From Allotamlana fucoidanivorans (GTDB taxonomy: Bacteria; Bacteroidota; Bacteroidia; Flavobacteriales; Flavobacteriaceae): a stretch of DNA of 64,000 nt. Position 1 is the stretch's first letter. Each line of letters begins with the position of its first letter. Position numbers and translations under genes: made by a program. The DNA is taken from NCBI RefSeq assembly GCF_006265225.1, contig NZ_VDCS01000007.1, forward strand, positions 185,399-249,398, given 5' to 3'. The notes beneath the pieces were generated by a model. That model had not been told where the DNA came from, made no database searches, and saw only the letters and a program-made list of their open reading frames with translations. Positions 16,572 to 26,455 of this stretch are shown piece after piece.

Positions 16572-17810
16572 TTATTCTTCATCATCTTTTCTAGAATCAT
16601 CCTCTCCTTTGGCTACATGAGACGTCATCCTCTTTGAATCAAAACGCATGATACTTTGATAATCCCAACTGTTATAAACATGAGACAATCCCCAATCGAA
16701 AATTTTTGTTGGATTATCGTCCGGAACCTCAACAGTTCTATTTAAACCAATAGCATGAGGCATATTGGCTCCTTTGACTGCTCCACGAATTTCAAAGTTA
16801 ATACCATCAGGAGACCATTGAAATGTATTTCTTTCTGGACCATCAGTAGTAATTAAAGAAGCTATTCCTCCCTGAGTTTTCCAAACAACTACTTCATGAC
16901 CTGAATTTGATATAGGATTATACTTTGATTTAATGTATGGTCCTTTAGGGTTATCCGCGATAGCCACTCCATGACGAATTTGACGTCCGCCAAACAAGAT
17001 TTCTTCTCCCATCTGCTCGCCTTTATAAAACAGGTAAAACTTTCCATTAAAAGGAAGAATACACGGATCATGTACCTTATGTGAATCAAAATCGCCCTTT
17101 TTCTCAACCAAAAATCGGTTCTGTTTAGTTCCTTTCCAAATACCATTATCTGCAGGTTGTAAAATAGGTTCTTCGCTCTTCGTCCATGGGCCATCAGGAG
17201 AATTTGACCATGCCAAACCAACCGTATTTTTCACTCTTACAGTGTAAGGTGACTTTACAGCTTGATAACACAAATAATACATATCTTCGTGTTTCATAAT
17301 TTCAACAGTAAACACTGAACGATCATCATAAGCCCCCTTCTCTCCTCTTAATACTGCTGGTCCTTCTTCTTTCCAAGTCCATCCATCATCAGATGTGGCA
17401 TACCAAATATCACATCTGTCCCAAGGAAACACTTTGTCATTCTCAACATCACCAGCAAAGCCTTGAGTAGGCCCCGTACTTTTAGAATACCAAACATAGT
17501 ACTTTCCATTCTCTTTTATCATAGCTGAAGGATCTCTACGAACTACCCCTTCTTCATAAGCCAAATCTCCTTTTAAAGGTTTCATTGGATTAAAATCTCT
17601 GTACCAATCATTTTCAACATACTCCCATTGTAATGCTCTCTTTGATGCAGCACTTAAATATTCTCTATTAGTTATACCAAACCGGTCTAATTTTTCATCG
17701 GATACTTTCTCTTTATCTTCTTTTTGTTCATGATTACAATCTACCTTGTTGTTACAAGACAACAAACCTAAACTTACGCAAAACACTAATGCTTTTAATT
17801 GGTTATTCAT
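16572..17810 (-). CDS. GH117 family 3,6-anhydro-alpha-L-galactosidase, lipoprotein
   Basis: 412 residues with a lipoprotein signal (lipobox LLSC, Cys19). The N-terminal helical motif SxAxxR typical of GH117 (S53, A55, R58 in SAASKRALQW) is present. It is followed by a five-bladed propeller with candidate catalytic residues D93 (RRDPSA), D248 (HDPC) and H305-E306 (SGHEVVVW), the same spacing as characterised members. Enzymes of this family remove the non-reducing 3,6-anhydro-L-galactose from neoagaro-oligosaccharides, mostly in the periplasm. Some GH117 clades do not cleave neoagarobiose, so the exact substrate is open. It is the last gene of the operon, 15 bp after the permease. Confidence 0.9.
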   Translation of the reverse strand: MNNQLKALVFCVSLGLLSCNNKVDCNHEQKEDKEKVSDEKLDRFGITNREYLSAASKRALQWEYVENDWYRDFNPMKPLKGDLAYEEGVVRRDPSAMIKENGKYYVWYSKSTGPTQGFAGDVENDKVFPWDRCDIWYATSDDGWTWKEEGPAVLRGEKGAYDDRSVFTVEIMKHEDMYYLCYQAVKSPYTVRVKNTVGLAWSNSPDGPWTKSEEPILQPADNGIWKGTKQNRFLVEKKGDFDSHKVHDPCILPFNGKFYLFYKGEQMGEEILFGGRQIRHGVAIADNPKGPYIKSKYNPISNSGHEVVVWKTQGGIASLITTDGPERNTFQWSPDGINFEIRGAVKGANMPHAIGLNRTVEVPDDNPTKIFDWGLSHVYNSWDYQSIMRFDSKRMTSHVAKGEDDSRKDDEE

Positions 17811-17824
17811 TATTATTTTAATTG

Positions 17825-18847
17825 TTATTTTAAACTATTACTATACGCTACTATCAAAATACCCAACACCATACAAGCTAGACCAAAGTATAAAAACTTC
17901 TTTGCTTTTGATGATGCCTTAATCCACTCTTTTGTGATTATTCCACTTACTATTGCTGTGACCACACAAGCTGTATTAAAAATGGCGTAGCCCACACTTC
18001 CTCCTAATTCTTGACCTAATTTAAATGCAGAGTAAGCAAATACCACAGAAGCGGCAAAATTGAACACCCCCATTATTGATGTTAAAAAGATATTTTTTCC
18101 TAGGTAAGGCGTTCTAAATTTAGACCACAATTTTTTTGCTGAAAGTTGCTGAATAAAGTAAACGGCAATTGCCACCCCACCAGACATGTAAATAACATAC
18201 ATTACGGCTATGGCACTTTTCCAAGGGGCATTACCCTGAGCAAGCGCTGCTTCATTAATAACTTCTGCGCCATAAGAATTTGCAAAACTAAAACCTGTAG
18301 CCAATAACCCACCAACAACTGCAATTAAAATACCTGTAACCATTGATGTTTCTTTTTTAGCCAATTCAGATGACTCAGCTTGTTCTTCGTCCTTTTGGCG
18401 AAGAATACCTGCTCTACCATTGGCCATAACACCAATAAGTACCACAAACAATCCTCCAAGAATAGTAAGAAAAACATTAGTTTCTGGAACACCTTGAACA
18501 AAAAATGGAAGCAACGATCCCACCAAAATAACGGTTCCTATAAATATTGAAAACCCTAATGAAAGCCCTATGTAGTTAATAGCCTTACCCCACATCATTA
18601 CACCAATACCCCATGCCACACTAGAGATAACCATACCCAGTAATACGTCACCAGGAATAGATTTAAGTACATCGGAAAAACCATCTATCAGCAAAAAGGC
18701 CGCAATATTGGGAACAACAAAGGTATTAATGGCAAAAAACATACTCCATGTGTTCTCAAACTCATAATCTTTTGTGAATTTTTCGGGCAATGCGTATAAA
18801 CCCAGTAATAAACCTGCTAGAATAGCAAATAAAACGCCTGTAATCAT
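17825..18847 (-). CDS. RhaT-like sugar permease (drug/metabolite transporter superfamily)
   Basis: 340 residues, about ten membrane helices. The sequence around WGIGVMMWGKAINYIGLSLGFSIFIG resembles the L-rhamnose/proton symporter RhaT and related permeases. A longer soluble loop near residues 150-170 (RQKDEEQAESSELAKKE) divides the two halves. In this operon it probably brings 3,6-anhydro-L-galactose or a related monosaccharide from periplasm to cytoplasm. The substrate is inferred only from its neighbours: mutarotase upstream and GH117 downstream. Confidence 0.82.
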   Translation of the reverse strand: MITGVLFAILAGLLLGLYALPEKFTKDYEFENTWSMFFAINTFVVPNIAAFLLIDGFSDVLKSIPGDVLLGMVISSVAWGIGVMMWGKAINYIGLSLGFSIFIGTVILVGSLLPFFVQGVPETNVFLTILGGLFVVLIGVMANGRAGILRQKDEEQAESSELAKKETSMVTGILIAVVGGLLATGFSFANSYGAEVINEAALAQGNAPWKSAIAVMYVIYMSGGVAIAVYFIQQLSAKKLWSKFRTPYLGKNIFLTSIMGVFNFAASVVFAYSAFKLGQELGGSVGYAIFNTACVVTAIVSGIITKEWIKASSKAKKFLYFGLACMVLGILIVAYSNSLK

Positions 18848-18885
18848 AATAATATAGTTTTAGTTATTATTTATAATGGTTGTTT

Positions 18886-19920
18886 TTACCAATCAAATTT
18901 AAATATAGTTGTACTTTCAAAAGATTCACCTGCCTTGGTTATTGACTTTGGGGAATCTTCGATATTTGGTCCATTTTGATAACGATGAGTTTCACAGCAG
19001 AAGCCTCTATATTTGCCATATTGCTCTCCATTCTCTCTTTTTAACGCATCAGACGTATATTTGCCCGTATAAAGCAACATGCATGGTTCTGACGAATAAA
19101 CGATTAATGAACGACCAGATGCATCCGATTTAATTTTTGCTACTTCCTGAACCTTAAATTCTGGGTTGTCAAAAACATAAAAATGTTCAAACCCGTCGCC
19201 CATAGCTTCATGTACATCACCTATAATTTTGCCTGTTCTTAAATCATCAACTTCATTTTCAATGGACAGTATTTCTCCTGTTGCAGCACCAGTATCGTCC
19301 ATAGCATGTCGTTTGCTGGTATTTACCTGAGCAATATGACTCTCAACCGTATTTGAAAATGCATCTAGATTAAAATAGGTATGATTAGTTAGTGATAACG
19401 GTGTATCTTGATCTGGTATAGCATTATAATCTATTTTCAATGTATTATCTGAAGTCAGACTAAACACGACGATAACATCAACGTTTCCAGGAAAACCTTC
19501 TTCAAGATTGTTACTCTTTAAAGACATCTTAACACCATTTTCAAGTACTTCTGCTGTCCAGATGCGTTTATCAAAGCCAACAGCTCCACCATGCAAATTA
19601 TTATCTCCACAATTTTTTTCTAGTTGATACACTTTACCGTTTAAGGAAAACTTGGCATCTTTTATTTGGGAACAATATCTGCCAATTGTTCCACCAAAAT
19701 AGGGTGCATTTTCAACATACTCTTTTTCAAAATAGCCCTCTAAAGTATCAAAACCACAAGCGATATTTTGAATATCTCCATTTTTATTTGGAACTAAGAT
19801 TGATGTAATGGTTGCCCCATAATTAGTTATTTTAATCTCAACTCCGTTTTCATTTTTCAACGTGAACAAGTCTATCTCTTGATCATTTAATGTTCCGAAA
19901 TGCGTTTTGGTAATTGCCAT
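18886..19920 (-). CDS. galM: Aldose 1-epimerase (mutarotase)
   Basis: 344 residues, the usual GalM length. Beta-sandwich family phrases: GATITSILVPNKNGD, GGTIGRYCSQIKDAKF, NHTYFNLD with the catalytic-site His and CCETHRYQNGPN near the C-terminus with the catalytic Glu. There is no signal peptide, so cytoplasmic. It interconverts anomers of free aldoses, here probably galactose or another sugar released from the same polysaccharide. It lies 3 bp after the sulfatase gene and 38 bp before the permease. Confidence 0.92.
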   Translation of the reverse strand: MAITKTHFGTLNDQEIDLFTLKNENGVEIKITNYGATITSILVPNKNGDIQNIACGFDTLEGYFEKEYVENAPYFGGTIGRYCSQIKDAKFSLNGKVYQLEKNCGDNNLHGGAVGFDKRIWTAEVLENGVKMSLKSNNLEEGFPGNVDVIVVFSLTSDNTLKIDYNAIPDQDTPLSLTNHTYFNLDAFSNTVESHIAQVNTSKRHAMDDTGAATGEILSIENEVDDLRTGKIIGDVHEAMGDGFEHFYVFDNPEFKVQEVAKIKSDASGRSLIVYSSEPCMLLYTGKYTSDALKRENGEQYGKYRGFCCETHRYQNGPNIEDSPKSITKAGESFESTTIFKFDW

Positions 19921-19923
19921 ATT

Positions 19924-21711
19924 TTAGTCTAGTTTTTTTATGTATATGTAATAAACTCCATAATTGGCTTCTTCCTCAATAAAATCAGCTTCCAACATGG
20001 TATGTCCTGTTTTAACATCAATTTCAAAAGCGACTTCTTCTGAATTCGCTTCAACTTCTTTTAAGTATTCTTTATCAAATATTTTTAATCGCACTTTTTC
20101 AGGTGAGATGGTTTGATAATCAAATTGATTATCTGGATTTTTGGCTGGAATACCAAGTATAAGCCCTGGGCATTCTATAGGCCACCTTCTGCAAGACACT
20201 TGATATTTTCCAGAAGTAGCAAATCCAACGGAATACTTATTGTTTTTGTTTTTTTTGCCTTGGGCAATTTGTGATTGTTTCCATACAGGAGTATCATTTC
20301 CAATGGCGTTTTGAATGGTTAACGTTGTAACCGCTTGTAGCAAACTACCGCAAATCTCAACAGGAAAATTTTGATAAGCGTCCTTTTGTTTTGCTTTAGC
20401 TATAAATTGTTCATTTTCTGCTATAAGCTCTTGTACTACCTCTGGAAATTGGCTTGAAACATCATTATTTTGTTTAGGATCTGCTTGAATATCATACAGC
20501 ATGGTACCGTTTAAAAGACGCCAGTTACCTTTCATGATGCAGGCTTTTTTAGTAGAATGTGGTGGGCGCCAATCTTGATTATTATGAACAAAAACGGTTC
20601 TATTAGATACTACCTTCTCATCATTTTTTATGGCATTTGATAAATCAATCCCATCTAGATCTAAGTCTTCACTCAATGTAAAGCCACATAACCCCGATAA
20701 CGTTGGGATTAAATCTACGTGTGAAGCTAAAATATTTAAATCTTTTCCGCCTTGAATTTTTCCGTTAGGCCATCTTATAAAAAATGGAACACGGTGGCCG
20801 CCTTCTTCAATATCACCCTTTCTTCCTTCAAACCCCTTGTTATAGCCTAAGTTTCCATCTTCACTGTACCCAAATTGACTTCCATTGTCTGTAGCGAAAA
20901 CAACAATGGTATTCTCGATCAAATTATTGTCCTCAAGAAACTGGTTTAGCCTTCCCATATTTTCGTCAATATTGGCAATCATACCATAAAAATTGGCACT
21001 AGGTATTTCTTTCCCTTCCAAATCTTTATACGGCGCAGCGTAAGCCTCATCGACATTTAACGGATGGTGTGCAGCGTTAGTAGGCAGGTACACAAAAAAC
21101 GGTTTTTCTTTATTGCGTTTGATAAACTTCATGGTTTCATCAAACCAAACATCGGTACAGTATCCTGAAAATTGCTGCTGTCTGTTATTGGCTAAATAAA
21201 CATCATCAAAATAATCATTACCCCAATAATCGGTTATCTCACCAATACCCCCAAACTCATGATGAATAGCTTCCTGAAATCCCATATCAGTTGGGCGTGA
21301 GGGATAATTGTTGCCCAAATGCCATTTACCAAACATACCTGTTTGATACCCATTATCTTTAAAAATATCCGCAATCGTTTTCGTATTTTCATGCAAAGCA
21401 GCACGTCCTTTAAAAGTGGCCCAAGCTCCATTATTTATGGGGTATTGGCCAGTCATAAAAGCCGACCTTGTTGGCGTACAAACAGGACTCACATGAAAAT
21501 CGGTAAGTCTTACAGATTCTGCATAAAAAGCATCAATATTAGGTGTTTTAAGCCACGGATTACCATGACAGCCTAAGTCACCTATACCTTGATCATCTGT
21601 AAGAATAAAAATAACATTAGGTTTTTCAATTTGTTCATTCGCTTGATTGCAGCCCCATACACATGACGCCACAATCAAGAAACAAACTATTATCTTAATT
21701 CTATATTTCAT
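19924..21711 (-). CDS. Type I (S1) sulfatase, exported lipoprotein
   Basis: 595 residues. The N-terminus has a lipoprotein-type signal (VWGC, Cys21). Alkaline-phosphatase-fold sulfatase signatures follow: NVIFILTDDQGIGD with metal-binding D39/D40, and C78-TPTR, the site converted to formylglycine (CxPxR; the fourth position is Thr where Ser is commonest). GKWHLG and FATDNGSQ are also conserved. The C-terminal 150 residues after about 445 are an extra beta-rich region. It would remove sulfate esters from algal oligosaccharides in the periplasm; it starts immediately after the cycloisomerase gene (adjacent coordinates 21711/21712). Its maturation factor is not in the window. Confidence 0.93.
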   Translation of the reverse strand: MKYRIKIIVCFLIVASCVWGCNQANEQIEKPNVIFILTDDQGIGDLGCHGNPWLKTPNIDAFYAESVRLTDFHVSPVCTPTRSAFMTGQYPINNGAWATFKGRAALHENTKTIADIFKDNGYQTGMFGKWHLGNNYPSRPTDMGFQEAIHHEFGGIGEITDYWGNDYFDDVYLANNRQQQFSGYCTDVWFDETMKFIKRNKEKPFFVYLPTNAAHHPLNVDEAYAAPYKDLEGKEIPSANFYGMIANIDENMGRLNQFLEDNNLIENTIVVFATDNGSQFGYSEDGNLGYNKGFEGRKGDIEEGGHRVPFFIRWPNGKIQGGKDLNILASHVDLIPTLSGLCGFTLSEDLDLDGIDLSNAIKNDEKVVSNRTVFVHNNQDWRPPHSTKKACIMKGNWRLLNGTMLYDIQADPKQNNDVSSQFPEVVQELIAENEQFIAKAKQKDAYQNFPVEICGSLLQAVTTLTIQNAIGNDTPVWKQSQIAQGKKNKNNKYSVGFATSGKYQVSCRRWPIECPGLILGIPAKNPDNQFDYQTISPEKVRLKIFDKEYLKEVEANSEEVAFEIDVKTGHTMLEADFIEEEANYGVYYIYIKKLD

Positions 21712-22806
21712 TTACTTTTCTTCAAAGGGCTTTAATTTTTCCCAATCAAAAATCACCCCAACACCTGGATAATCTGGAGCTACAGCTCTAAAATTCTCAA
21801 CTACCAAAGGTCTTGTTGTATATTCATCAATAGGAAAACTATGCACCTCTAACCAGCCTGAATTTGGCTGTGAAGACACTAAACTCACATGCAGTTCTTG
21901 CATACCATGTGAACATGCTGGAATGCCATGCTTATCAGCAAGTCTTGCGGCGGCCAACCACCCTGTAACACCACCACAATTTGAGGCATCTGGTTGTACA
22001 TAAGACAATTTTGCTTGATCCATAGCATATTCAAACTCATGAATGGTATGTAAATTTTCACCCATAGCTAATGGAAATCCTGTGGCATCAACTATTTCTC
22101 CGAAGCCTTTATAATTATCAGGAATAATTGGTTCTTCAAACCAGGTGATATCGTATTGCTTAAAGCCTTCAATAGCTTTTATAGCCTTCTCTACGGTCAT
22201 GGAATAATTAGCATCTACCATAAAGGTTACATCAGGCCCTATATATTCTCTTACCGCTTTAATACGATCAAGGTCTTCTTGCAAATTATCTCTTCCTATT
22301 TTAATTTTAACGGCATTAAATCCACGTTCTAAGTAGCTTTTCATATTTCCTAAAAGCTTCTCTATAGGAAACATTAAATCAATACCCCCACAATAGGCTT
22401 TACAGGTATTTCCATGTCCACCAGCCATTTTCCATAAGGGCTGCCCTGCTTTTTTACAGCGTATATCCCACAAGGCAATATCAACAGCAGAAATAGCAAA
22501 CGATGCGATTCCTCCACGGCCTACATAATGCACATGCCATTCTAGAAAGTCATAGATGCCTTCTACATCGGTACCATCTTTGCCTATAAGTACTTCAGAA
22601 AAATCATGCTCTACCATGGCTTTTATAGCAAAGCCTCCTTTTCCTCCTGTATACGTGTACCCTGTGCCTTCACTACCGTCTTCTAAAGTGATAGTAACCG
22701 TTACTAGTTCAAAATGATAATGATCACCATGCTTAGCATCAGACATTACTTCTGGTAAGGGCACCGTAAATAATCGTGTCTCAACTTTTGAAATTTTTGT
22801 ACTCAT
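21712..22806 (-). CDS. 3,6-anhydro-L-galactonate cycloisomerase (enolase superfamily)
   Basis: 364 residues, mandelate racemase subgroup. Catalytic set: KxK lysines K167 and K169, metal ligands D198, E224 and E250, and the His-Asp dyad H300 and D273. The N-terminal loop [15 protein letters not shown], the HYVGRGG turn and [10 protein letters not shown] match what I recall of the Vibrio anhydrogalactonate cycloisomerase, so I favour that function over a generic sugar-acid dehydratase. The reaction opens the anhydro ring of 3,6-anhydro-L-galactonate to give 2-keto-3-deoxy-L-galactonate. It lies 5 bp after the aldehyde dehydrogenase that would make its substrate. Function from memory of one homologue plus context. 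Confidence 0.85.
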   Translation of the reverse strand: MSTKISKVETRLFTVPLPEVMSDAKHGDHYHFELVTVTITLEDGSEGTGYTYTGGKGGFAIKAMVEHDFSEVLIGKDGTDVEGIYDFLEWHVHYVGRGGIASFAISAVDIALWDIRCKKAGQPLWKMAGGHGNTCKAYCGGIDLMFPIEKLLGNMKSYLERGFNAVKIKIGRDNLQEDLDRIKAVREYIGPDVTFMVDANYSMTVEKAIKAIEGFKQYDITWFEEPIIPDNYKGFGEIVDATGFPLAMGENLHTIHEFEYAMDQAKLSYVQPDASNCGGVTGWLAAARLADKHGIPACSHGMQELHVSLVSSQPNSGWLEVHSFPIDEYTTRPLVVENFRAVAPDYPGVGVIFDWEKLKPFEEK

Positions 22807-22811
22807 AGCTT

Positions 22812-24266
22812 TTAAGCTTTGTGTCTGATATAAAATGTTTTCTTCTCTAAATACTGCTCAAACCCGTATTTACCATCTTCCCCTCCAGAACCAGAAAGTT
22901 TATAGCCATTATGAAATCCTTGGTGTTGTTCTCCATGACCTCTATTTACATAAATTTCCCCATATTCTAACTCATCATTACATTTCATGATGGTGTTCAT
23001 GTCGTTGGTAAATACCATAGCAGCTAAACCATATTCGCAGTCATTAGCATACCCAATAACCTCTTCGAAAGTTTTGAATTTCAAAACTGGTAAAATTGGC
23101 CCGAAAGACTCCTCATGAACAATAGTCATATCTTGAGTAACATTAGTTAAAACTGTTGGTTCAAACCAATACCCTTTTTCGAATTCTGCTCCCTCTGGAC
23201 GTTTTCCTCCGGCTGCAATTGTAGCGCCTTCTTTTACAGAAACTTCTACCAAATGCTCCATGTGTTTTAACTCATTAGCATTTACTTTTGGTCCCATATC
23301 TGTTTCCTCTAACATAGGATCACCAACCTTAATTTCTGCAACTTTTGCCAAGAATTTTTCCATAAACACATCATAGATATCTTCGTGGATGTACATACGT
23401 TCATTACAGGTACAAACTTGTCCGCAGTTATCAAAACGTGAATGTAACGCAGCATCAACAGCAGCATCAATATCGGCATCAGCAAAGGCAATAAATGGTG
23501 CTTTCCCGCCTAATTCTAACTGCACATGTGTTAAGTTATCTGCAGCTGCACGAGCAATACTTTGCCCTACAGGTGTAGAACCCGTCATAGTTATCATTTT
23601 AGTAATGGGGCTCTCTACTAAAGCATTACCCATAGCGCGGCCAGGGCCTGTTAAAATATTAATAACACCTTTAGGAATACCCACTTTATTAGCTAAATCT
23701 CCTAACTCTAAAGTAGCAATTGGCGTTTCTGAAGTAGGCTTAATCACAATAGTGTTTCCTGCAACCAGAGCTGGCCCTAATTTACGACCTGCCAACGCTA
23801 ATGGGAAGTTCCAAGCAGTAATGGCTACTACTACCCCTTTAGGTATTTTTTGAATCCAGATTTGCTCATTAGGATTATCCGACGGTATAATATCGCCTTC
23901 AATTCTACGAGCCCCCTCTGCTGCGTACCTAATAAATGACGCTGTTACCGAAACCTCAAAACGAGCTACTTTTAAAAGTTTACCCTGCTCTTTTGTTAGT
24001 AATACTGCTAAACGCTCATTATTTGCGTCAATTTCGTCGGCTAATTTGTATAACAAATCTGCCCTATCTCTTGCTGGTAATTTTTTCCATTCTTTTTGAG
24101 CAGCCTCAGCAGCTTTTAAAGCTTCAATGGCCTCTTCTGCCGTACCATTTTGCACTCTTGCTACAACCTCTTCTGTTGATGGGCTTATGATATCTATTGT
24201 TTCGCCTGACGCCGAAGTCTTCCATTCTCCATTAATAAACAACTGGTATTCCTTAATTTCCGCCAT
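22812..24266 (-). CDS. Aldehyde dehydrogenase, probable 3,6-anhydro-L-galactose dehydrogenase
   Basis: 484 residues. The ALDH fold shows N153 (AWNFP), K176 (KPTSE), catalytic-base E251 (ELGGKAP) and nucleophile C285 ([10 protein letters not shown]). The last motif is close to the lactaldehyde dehydrogenase (AldA) group, to which known anhydrogalactose dehydrogenases also belong. In this operon it should oxidise 3,6-anhydro-L-galactose to 3,6-anhydro-L-galactonate with NAD(P). Cytoplasmic. It is followed after 5 bp by the cycloisomerase. A lactaldehyde role is the alternative, but no aldolase of a deoxysugar pathway is nearby. Confidence 0.9.
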   Translation of the reverse strand: MAEIKEYQLFINGEWKTSASGETIDIISPSTEEVVARVQNGTAEEAIEALKAAEAAQKEWKKLPARDRADLLYKLADEIDANNERLAVLLTKEQGKLLKVARFEVSVTASFIRYAAEGARRIEGDIIPSDNPNEQIWIQKIPKGVVVAITAWNFPLALAGRKLGPALVAGNTIVIKPTSETPIATLELGDLANKVGIPKGVINILTGPGRAMGNALVESPITKMITMTGSTPVGQSIARAAADNLTHVQLELGGKAPFIAFADADIDAAVDAALHSRFDNCGQVCTCNERMYIHEDIYDVFMEKFLAKVAEIKVGDPMLEETDMGPKVNANELKHMEHLVEVSVKEGATIAAGGKRPEGAEFEKGYWFEPTVLTNVTQDMTIVHEESFGPILPVLKFKTFEEVIGYANDCEYGLAAMVFTNDMNTIMKCNDELEYGEIYVNRGHGEQHQGFHNGYKLSGSGGEDGKYGFEQYLEKKTFYIRHKA

Positions 24267-24397
24267 ATTTATAATTTTTTCTTTGTTTTCCTTTTTTGTT
24301 ATTATCTTACTACTTATTGTGATTTATCCTTCTATATTCCGTCTTAATGATGACCTACACCTATATTGTATTGAACTAAAACGAACAGTACTAGAAG

Positions 24398-25168
24398 TTA
24401 CCTTCCCATCCAGCCACCATCAACCAAAACGATAGATCCATTCATATAAGCCGCCGCTTCTGAAGCCAAGAATACAGTTGGACCAGCAAAATCTTCTGGT
24501 TCACCCCATCTACCAGCGGGAATTCTTGATAAAATAGACTCTGCTCTTACAGGATCATTCCTTAAAGCTTCTGTATTATCTGTTGAAATATATCCTGGTG
24601 CAATGGCATTTACATTTACACCTTTTCCTGCCCATTCGTTAGCAAAAGCCATTGTTAACTGACCAATAGCGCCCTTACTCGCCGCATAACCTGGAACAGT
24701 AATACCGCCTTGAAATGTTAACAATGAAGCTGTAAAAATAACTTTACCAGAACCCCTTGCAACCATGTCTCTACCAAACTCTCTTGTTAATATGAATTGT
24801 GCATTTTGGTTTACTTCAATAACTTTATCCCACATGTCATCTGGGTGTTCTGCTGCTGGTGTTCTTAAAATAGTTCCTGCATTATTTACCAAAATATCTA
24901 TTTGAGGATGATTCTTTTTAACTTCTGCAATAAATGCATAAAGGGATTTACGATCCGAAAAATCACATTGATACGCCGTAAACGCTTTACCTGTAGCCTG
25001 TACCGCTTTTTCAACATCACTTCCTGTTTTTTCTAAGGAAGCCGAAACACCAATAATATTAGCACCTGCCTCGGCTAAACCAACTGCCATAGCTTTACCA
25101 ATACCTCGTTTACACCCTGTAACCAATGCTGTTTTTCCTTCTAAACTGAATTTATTTAAGATACTCAT
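24398..25168 (-). CDS. KduD-like SDR, probable 2-keto-3-deoxy-sugar-acid dehydrogenase
   Basis: 256 residues. TGCKRGIG (17-24), NNAG (95-98), catalytic N120, S148, Y161 and K165, and the C-terminal DGGWMGR tail typical of 2-deoxy-D-gluconate 3-dehydrogenase (KduD) relatives. In the published anhydrogalactose pathways a KduD-like enzyme oxidises 2-keto-3-deoxy-L-galactonate at C5 to the 2,5-diketo acid. Position just upstream of the aldehyde dehydrogenase (131 bp) fits. The exact carbon oxidised is inferred. Confidence 0.85.
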   Translation of the reverse strand: MSILNKFSLEGKTALVTGCKRGIGKAMAVGLAEAGANIIGVSASLEKTGSDVEKAVQATGKAFTAYQCDFSDRKSLYAFIAEVKKNHPQIDILVNNAGTILRTPAAEHPDDMWDKVIEVNQNAQFILTREFGRDMVARGSGKVIFTASLLTFQGGITVPGYAASKGAIGQLTMAFANEWAGKGVNVNAIAPGYISTDNTEALRNDPVRAESILSRIPAGRWGEPEDFAGPTVFLASEAAAYMNGSIVLVDGGWMGR

Positions 25169-25267
25169 TCTTATTAATTTAAATTATTTGTTATTGATTA
25201 ATGGCTGTAGGTTTTTCATTAGTTTTAAATTATTACAACTAAAAACCATCAACCACAAACGCTATTT

Positions 25268-26284
25268 TTAAAGTTGACAATCCATTAAGACCTTCATACC
25301 ATCAGGATTATTATCAATGTTTTCAAATACTTGCTGAATGTTTGATAACGGTTGAACATCTGTTATCATATCTTCAAATGGTAGTTCATTTGCAGTTATT
25401 AATGCGATTGATTTTTCGTAATCTTCCTTCTCATAAACACGTGCCCCAATTAATTTTAACTCTTTCCAGAAGAATTTAAATAAGTTAACTGGTTTTGGCT
25501 GTCCATGAATAGCCACCATTACAATGCGTCCTCTAATACCTGCCACCTCTGTCATAACATCTAAAGCGGGTTGTACACCAGCTACTTCAAAAACAACATC
25601 AGCTAACCTACCTTCTGTTTTTGAACGCACATATTCTACCAAATCAACATCAACAGGACTTACCGCTTCAAGCCCCATAGATTTTGCCTTTTCAATTCTT
25701 GTAGGATTTACTTCAGAAATAATAACCTGAGCCCCAGCTTCTTTAGCCACCATAGCTACAAGTAACCCTATTGGACCTCCACCTAAAACCACCGCAGTTT
25801 CTCCGGCTTTAAGATCACTTAAACGCACGTCATGAGCAGCCACCGACAACGGCTCAATAAGTGCCGCTAATTTTAAATCTGTAGTCTCCTTTAATTTATG
25901 CAAAGTAAACGCTGGAACATTCCAATACTGCTGCATGGCACCTGGACTATCAATACCAATAAACTTTAATTCTTCACAAATGTGATTAAACCCTTTATCG
26001 GAAGCCTTAGCCTTTCTATCATCTAGCGGCCTCACTACTATTTTATCTCCAACATTAAAACCATCAACACCTTCTCCAACAGCATCAATTACTCCAGACA
26101 TTTCATGACCAATAGTCTCCGGAATATTAACGCGCTTATCCATCATACCGTGATATATATGGACATCTGTTCCACACACACCTACATATGCTACTTTAAT
26201 TCTTACTTCGCCTTTACCCGGCGATTCAATCTCTTTTTCAATTACCGAGAAGGTCTTATTACCCTCATACTGCGTTGCTTTCAT
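25268..26284 (-). CDS. Zinc-type medium-chain alcohol dehydrogenase, structural-zinc site degenerate
   Basis: 338 residues of the threonine/sorbitol dehydrogenase group. Catalytic zinc ligands C37, H60 and E61 (CGTD..IGHEMSG) and the Rossmann motif VLGGGPIGLL are intact. The lobe that usually carries four cysteines for a structural zinc reads RPLDDRKAKASDKGFNHIC, with only the last Cys left, so that zinc is probably not bound. It is the first enzyme gene of the operon, 171 bp from iclR, with its own promoter elements. It may be the reductase that converts the 2,5-diketo acid to 2-keto-3-deoxygluconate, or it may act on L-galactose-type sugars; unproven. Confidence 0.85.
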   Translation of the reverse strand: MKATQYEGNKTFSVIEKEIESPGKGEVRIKVAYVGVCGTDVHIYHGMMDKRVNIPETIGHEMSGVIDAVGEGVDGFNVGDKIVVRPLDDRKAKASDKGFNHICEELKFIGIDSPGAMQQYWNVPAFTLHKLKETTDLKLAALIEPLSVAAHDVRLSDLKAGETAVVLGGGPIGLLVAMVAKEAGAQVIISEVNPTRIEKAKSMGLEAVSPVDVDLVEYVRSKTEGRLADVVFEVAGVQPALDVMTEVAGIRGRIVMVAIHGQPKPVNLFKFFWKELKLIGARVYEKEDYEKSIALITANELPFEDMITDVQPLSNIQQVFENIDNNPDGMKVLMDCQL

Positions 26285-26300
26285 AAAAAATTATCTATTA

Positions 26301-26341
26301 GTTTCAAATAAGAAACAAGTTTGCTATTTGGAACAAATATA
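26301..26341 (-). promoter_or_regulatory. Promoter -7 box and inverted repeat of the catabolic operon
   Basis: TATATTTG on the minus strand at 26334-26341 matches TAnnTTTG. Between it and the dehydrogenase ATG lies an inverted repeat, GTTTC-N6-GAAAC (26301-26316). A repressor bound there would block the start of transcription. The neighbouring IclR protein is the natural candidate. Confidence 0.5.
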
Positions 26342-26362
26342 TGATTTTCCCTTAAAAAAATA

Positions 26363-26375
26363 GTTGAAAATCAAC
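26363..26375. promoter_or_regulatory. Inverted repeat upstream of the operon promoter
   Basis: GTTGA-AAA-TCAAC, extendable to imperfect 12-bp arms with flanking A/T runs. It sits about 20 bp upstream of the -7 box, overlapping the -33 area. Candidate IclR operator. Confidence 0.45.
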
Positions 26376-26455
26376 ATTTTTTTTTGTACAACAAACTAAC
26401 CCTATGGTTAAAACACCATAAGGTCAAGAATTCATAAAAAATAATGATTTGAAAT

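Noticed and set aside
16889..17221. 110-residue minus-strand frame inside GH117
   Set aside because: Out of frame with GH117, same strand; the GH117 frame is intact from signal peptide to stop, so this is not evidence for a frameshift.
23389..23853. 154-residue open frame on the plus strand
   Set aside because: Antisense to the aldehyde dehydrogenase, whose active-site motifs are intact; Ala/Pro-rich shadow of its codon pattern.
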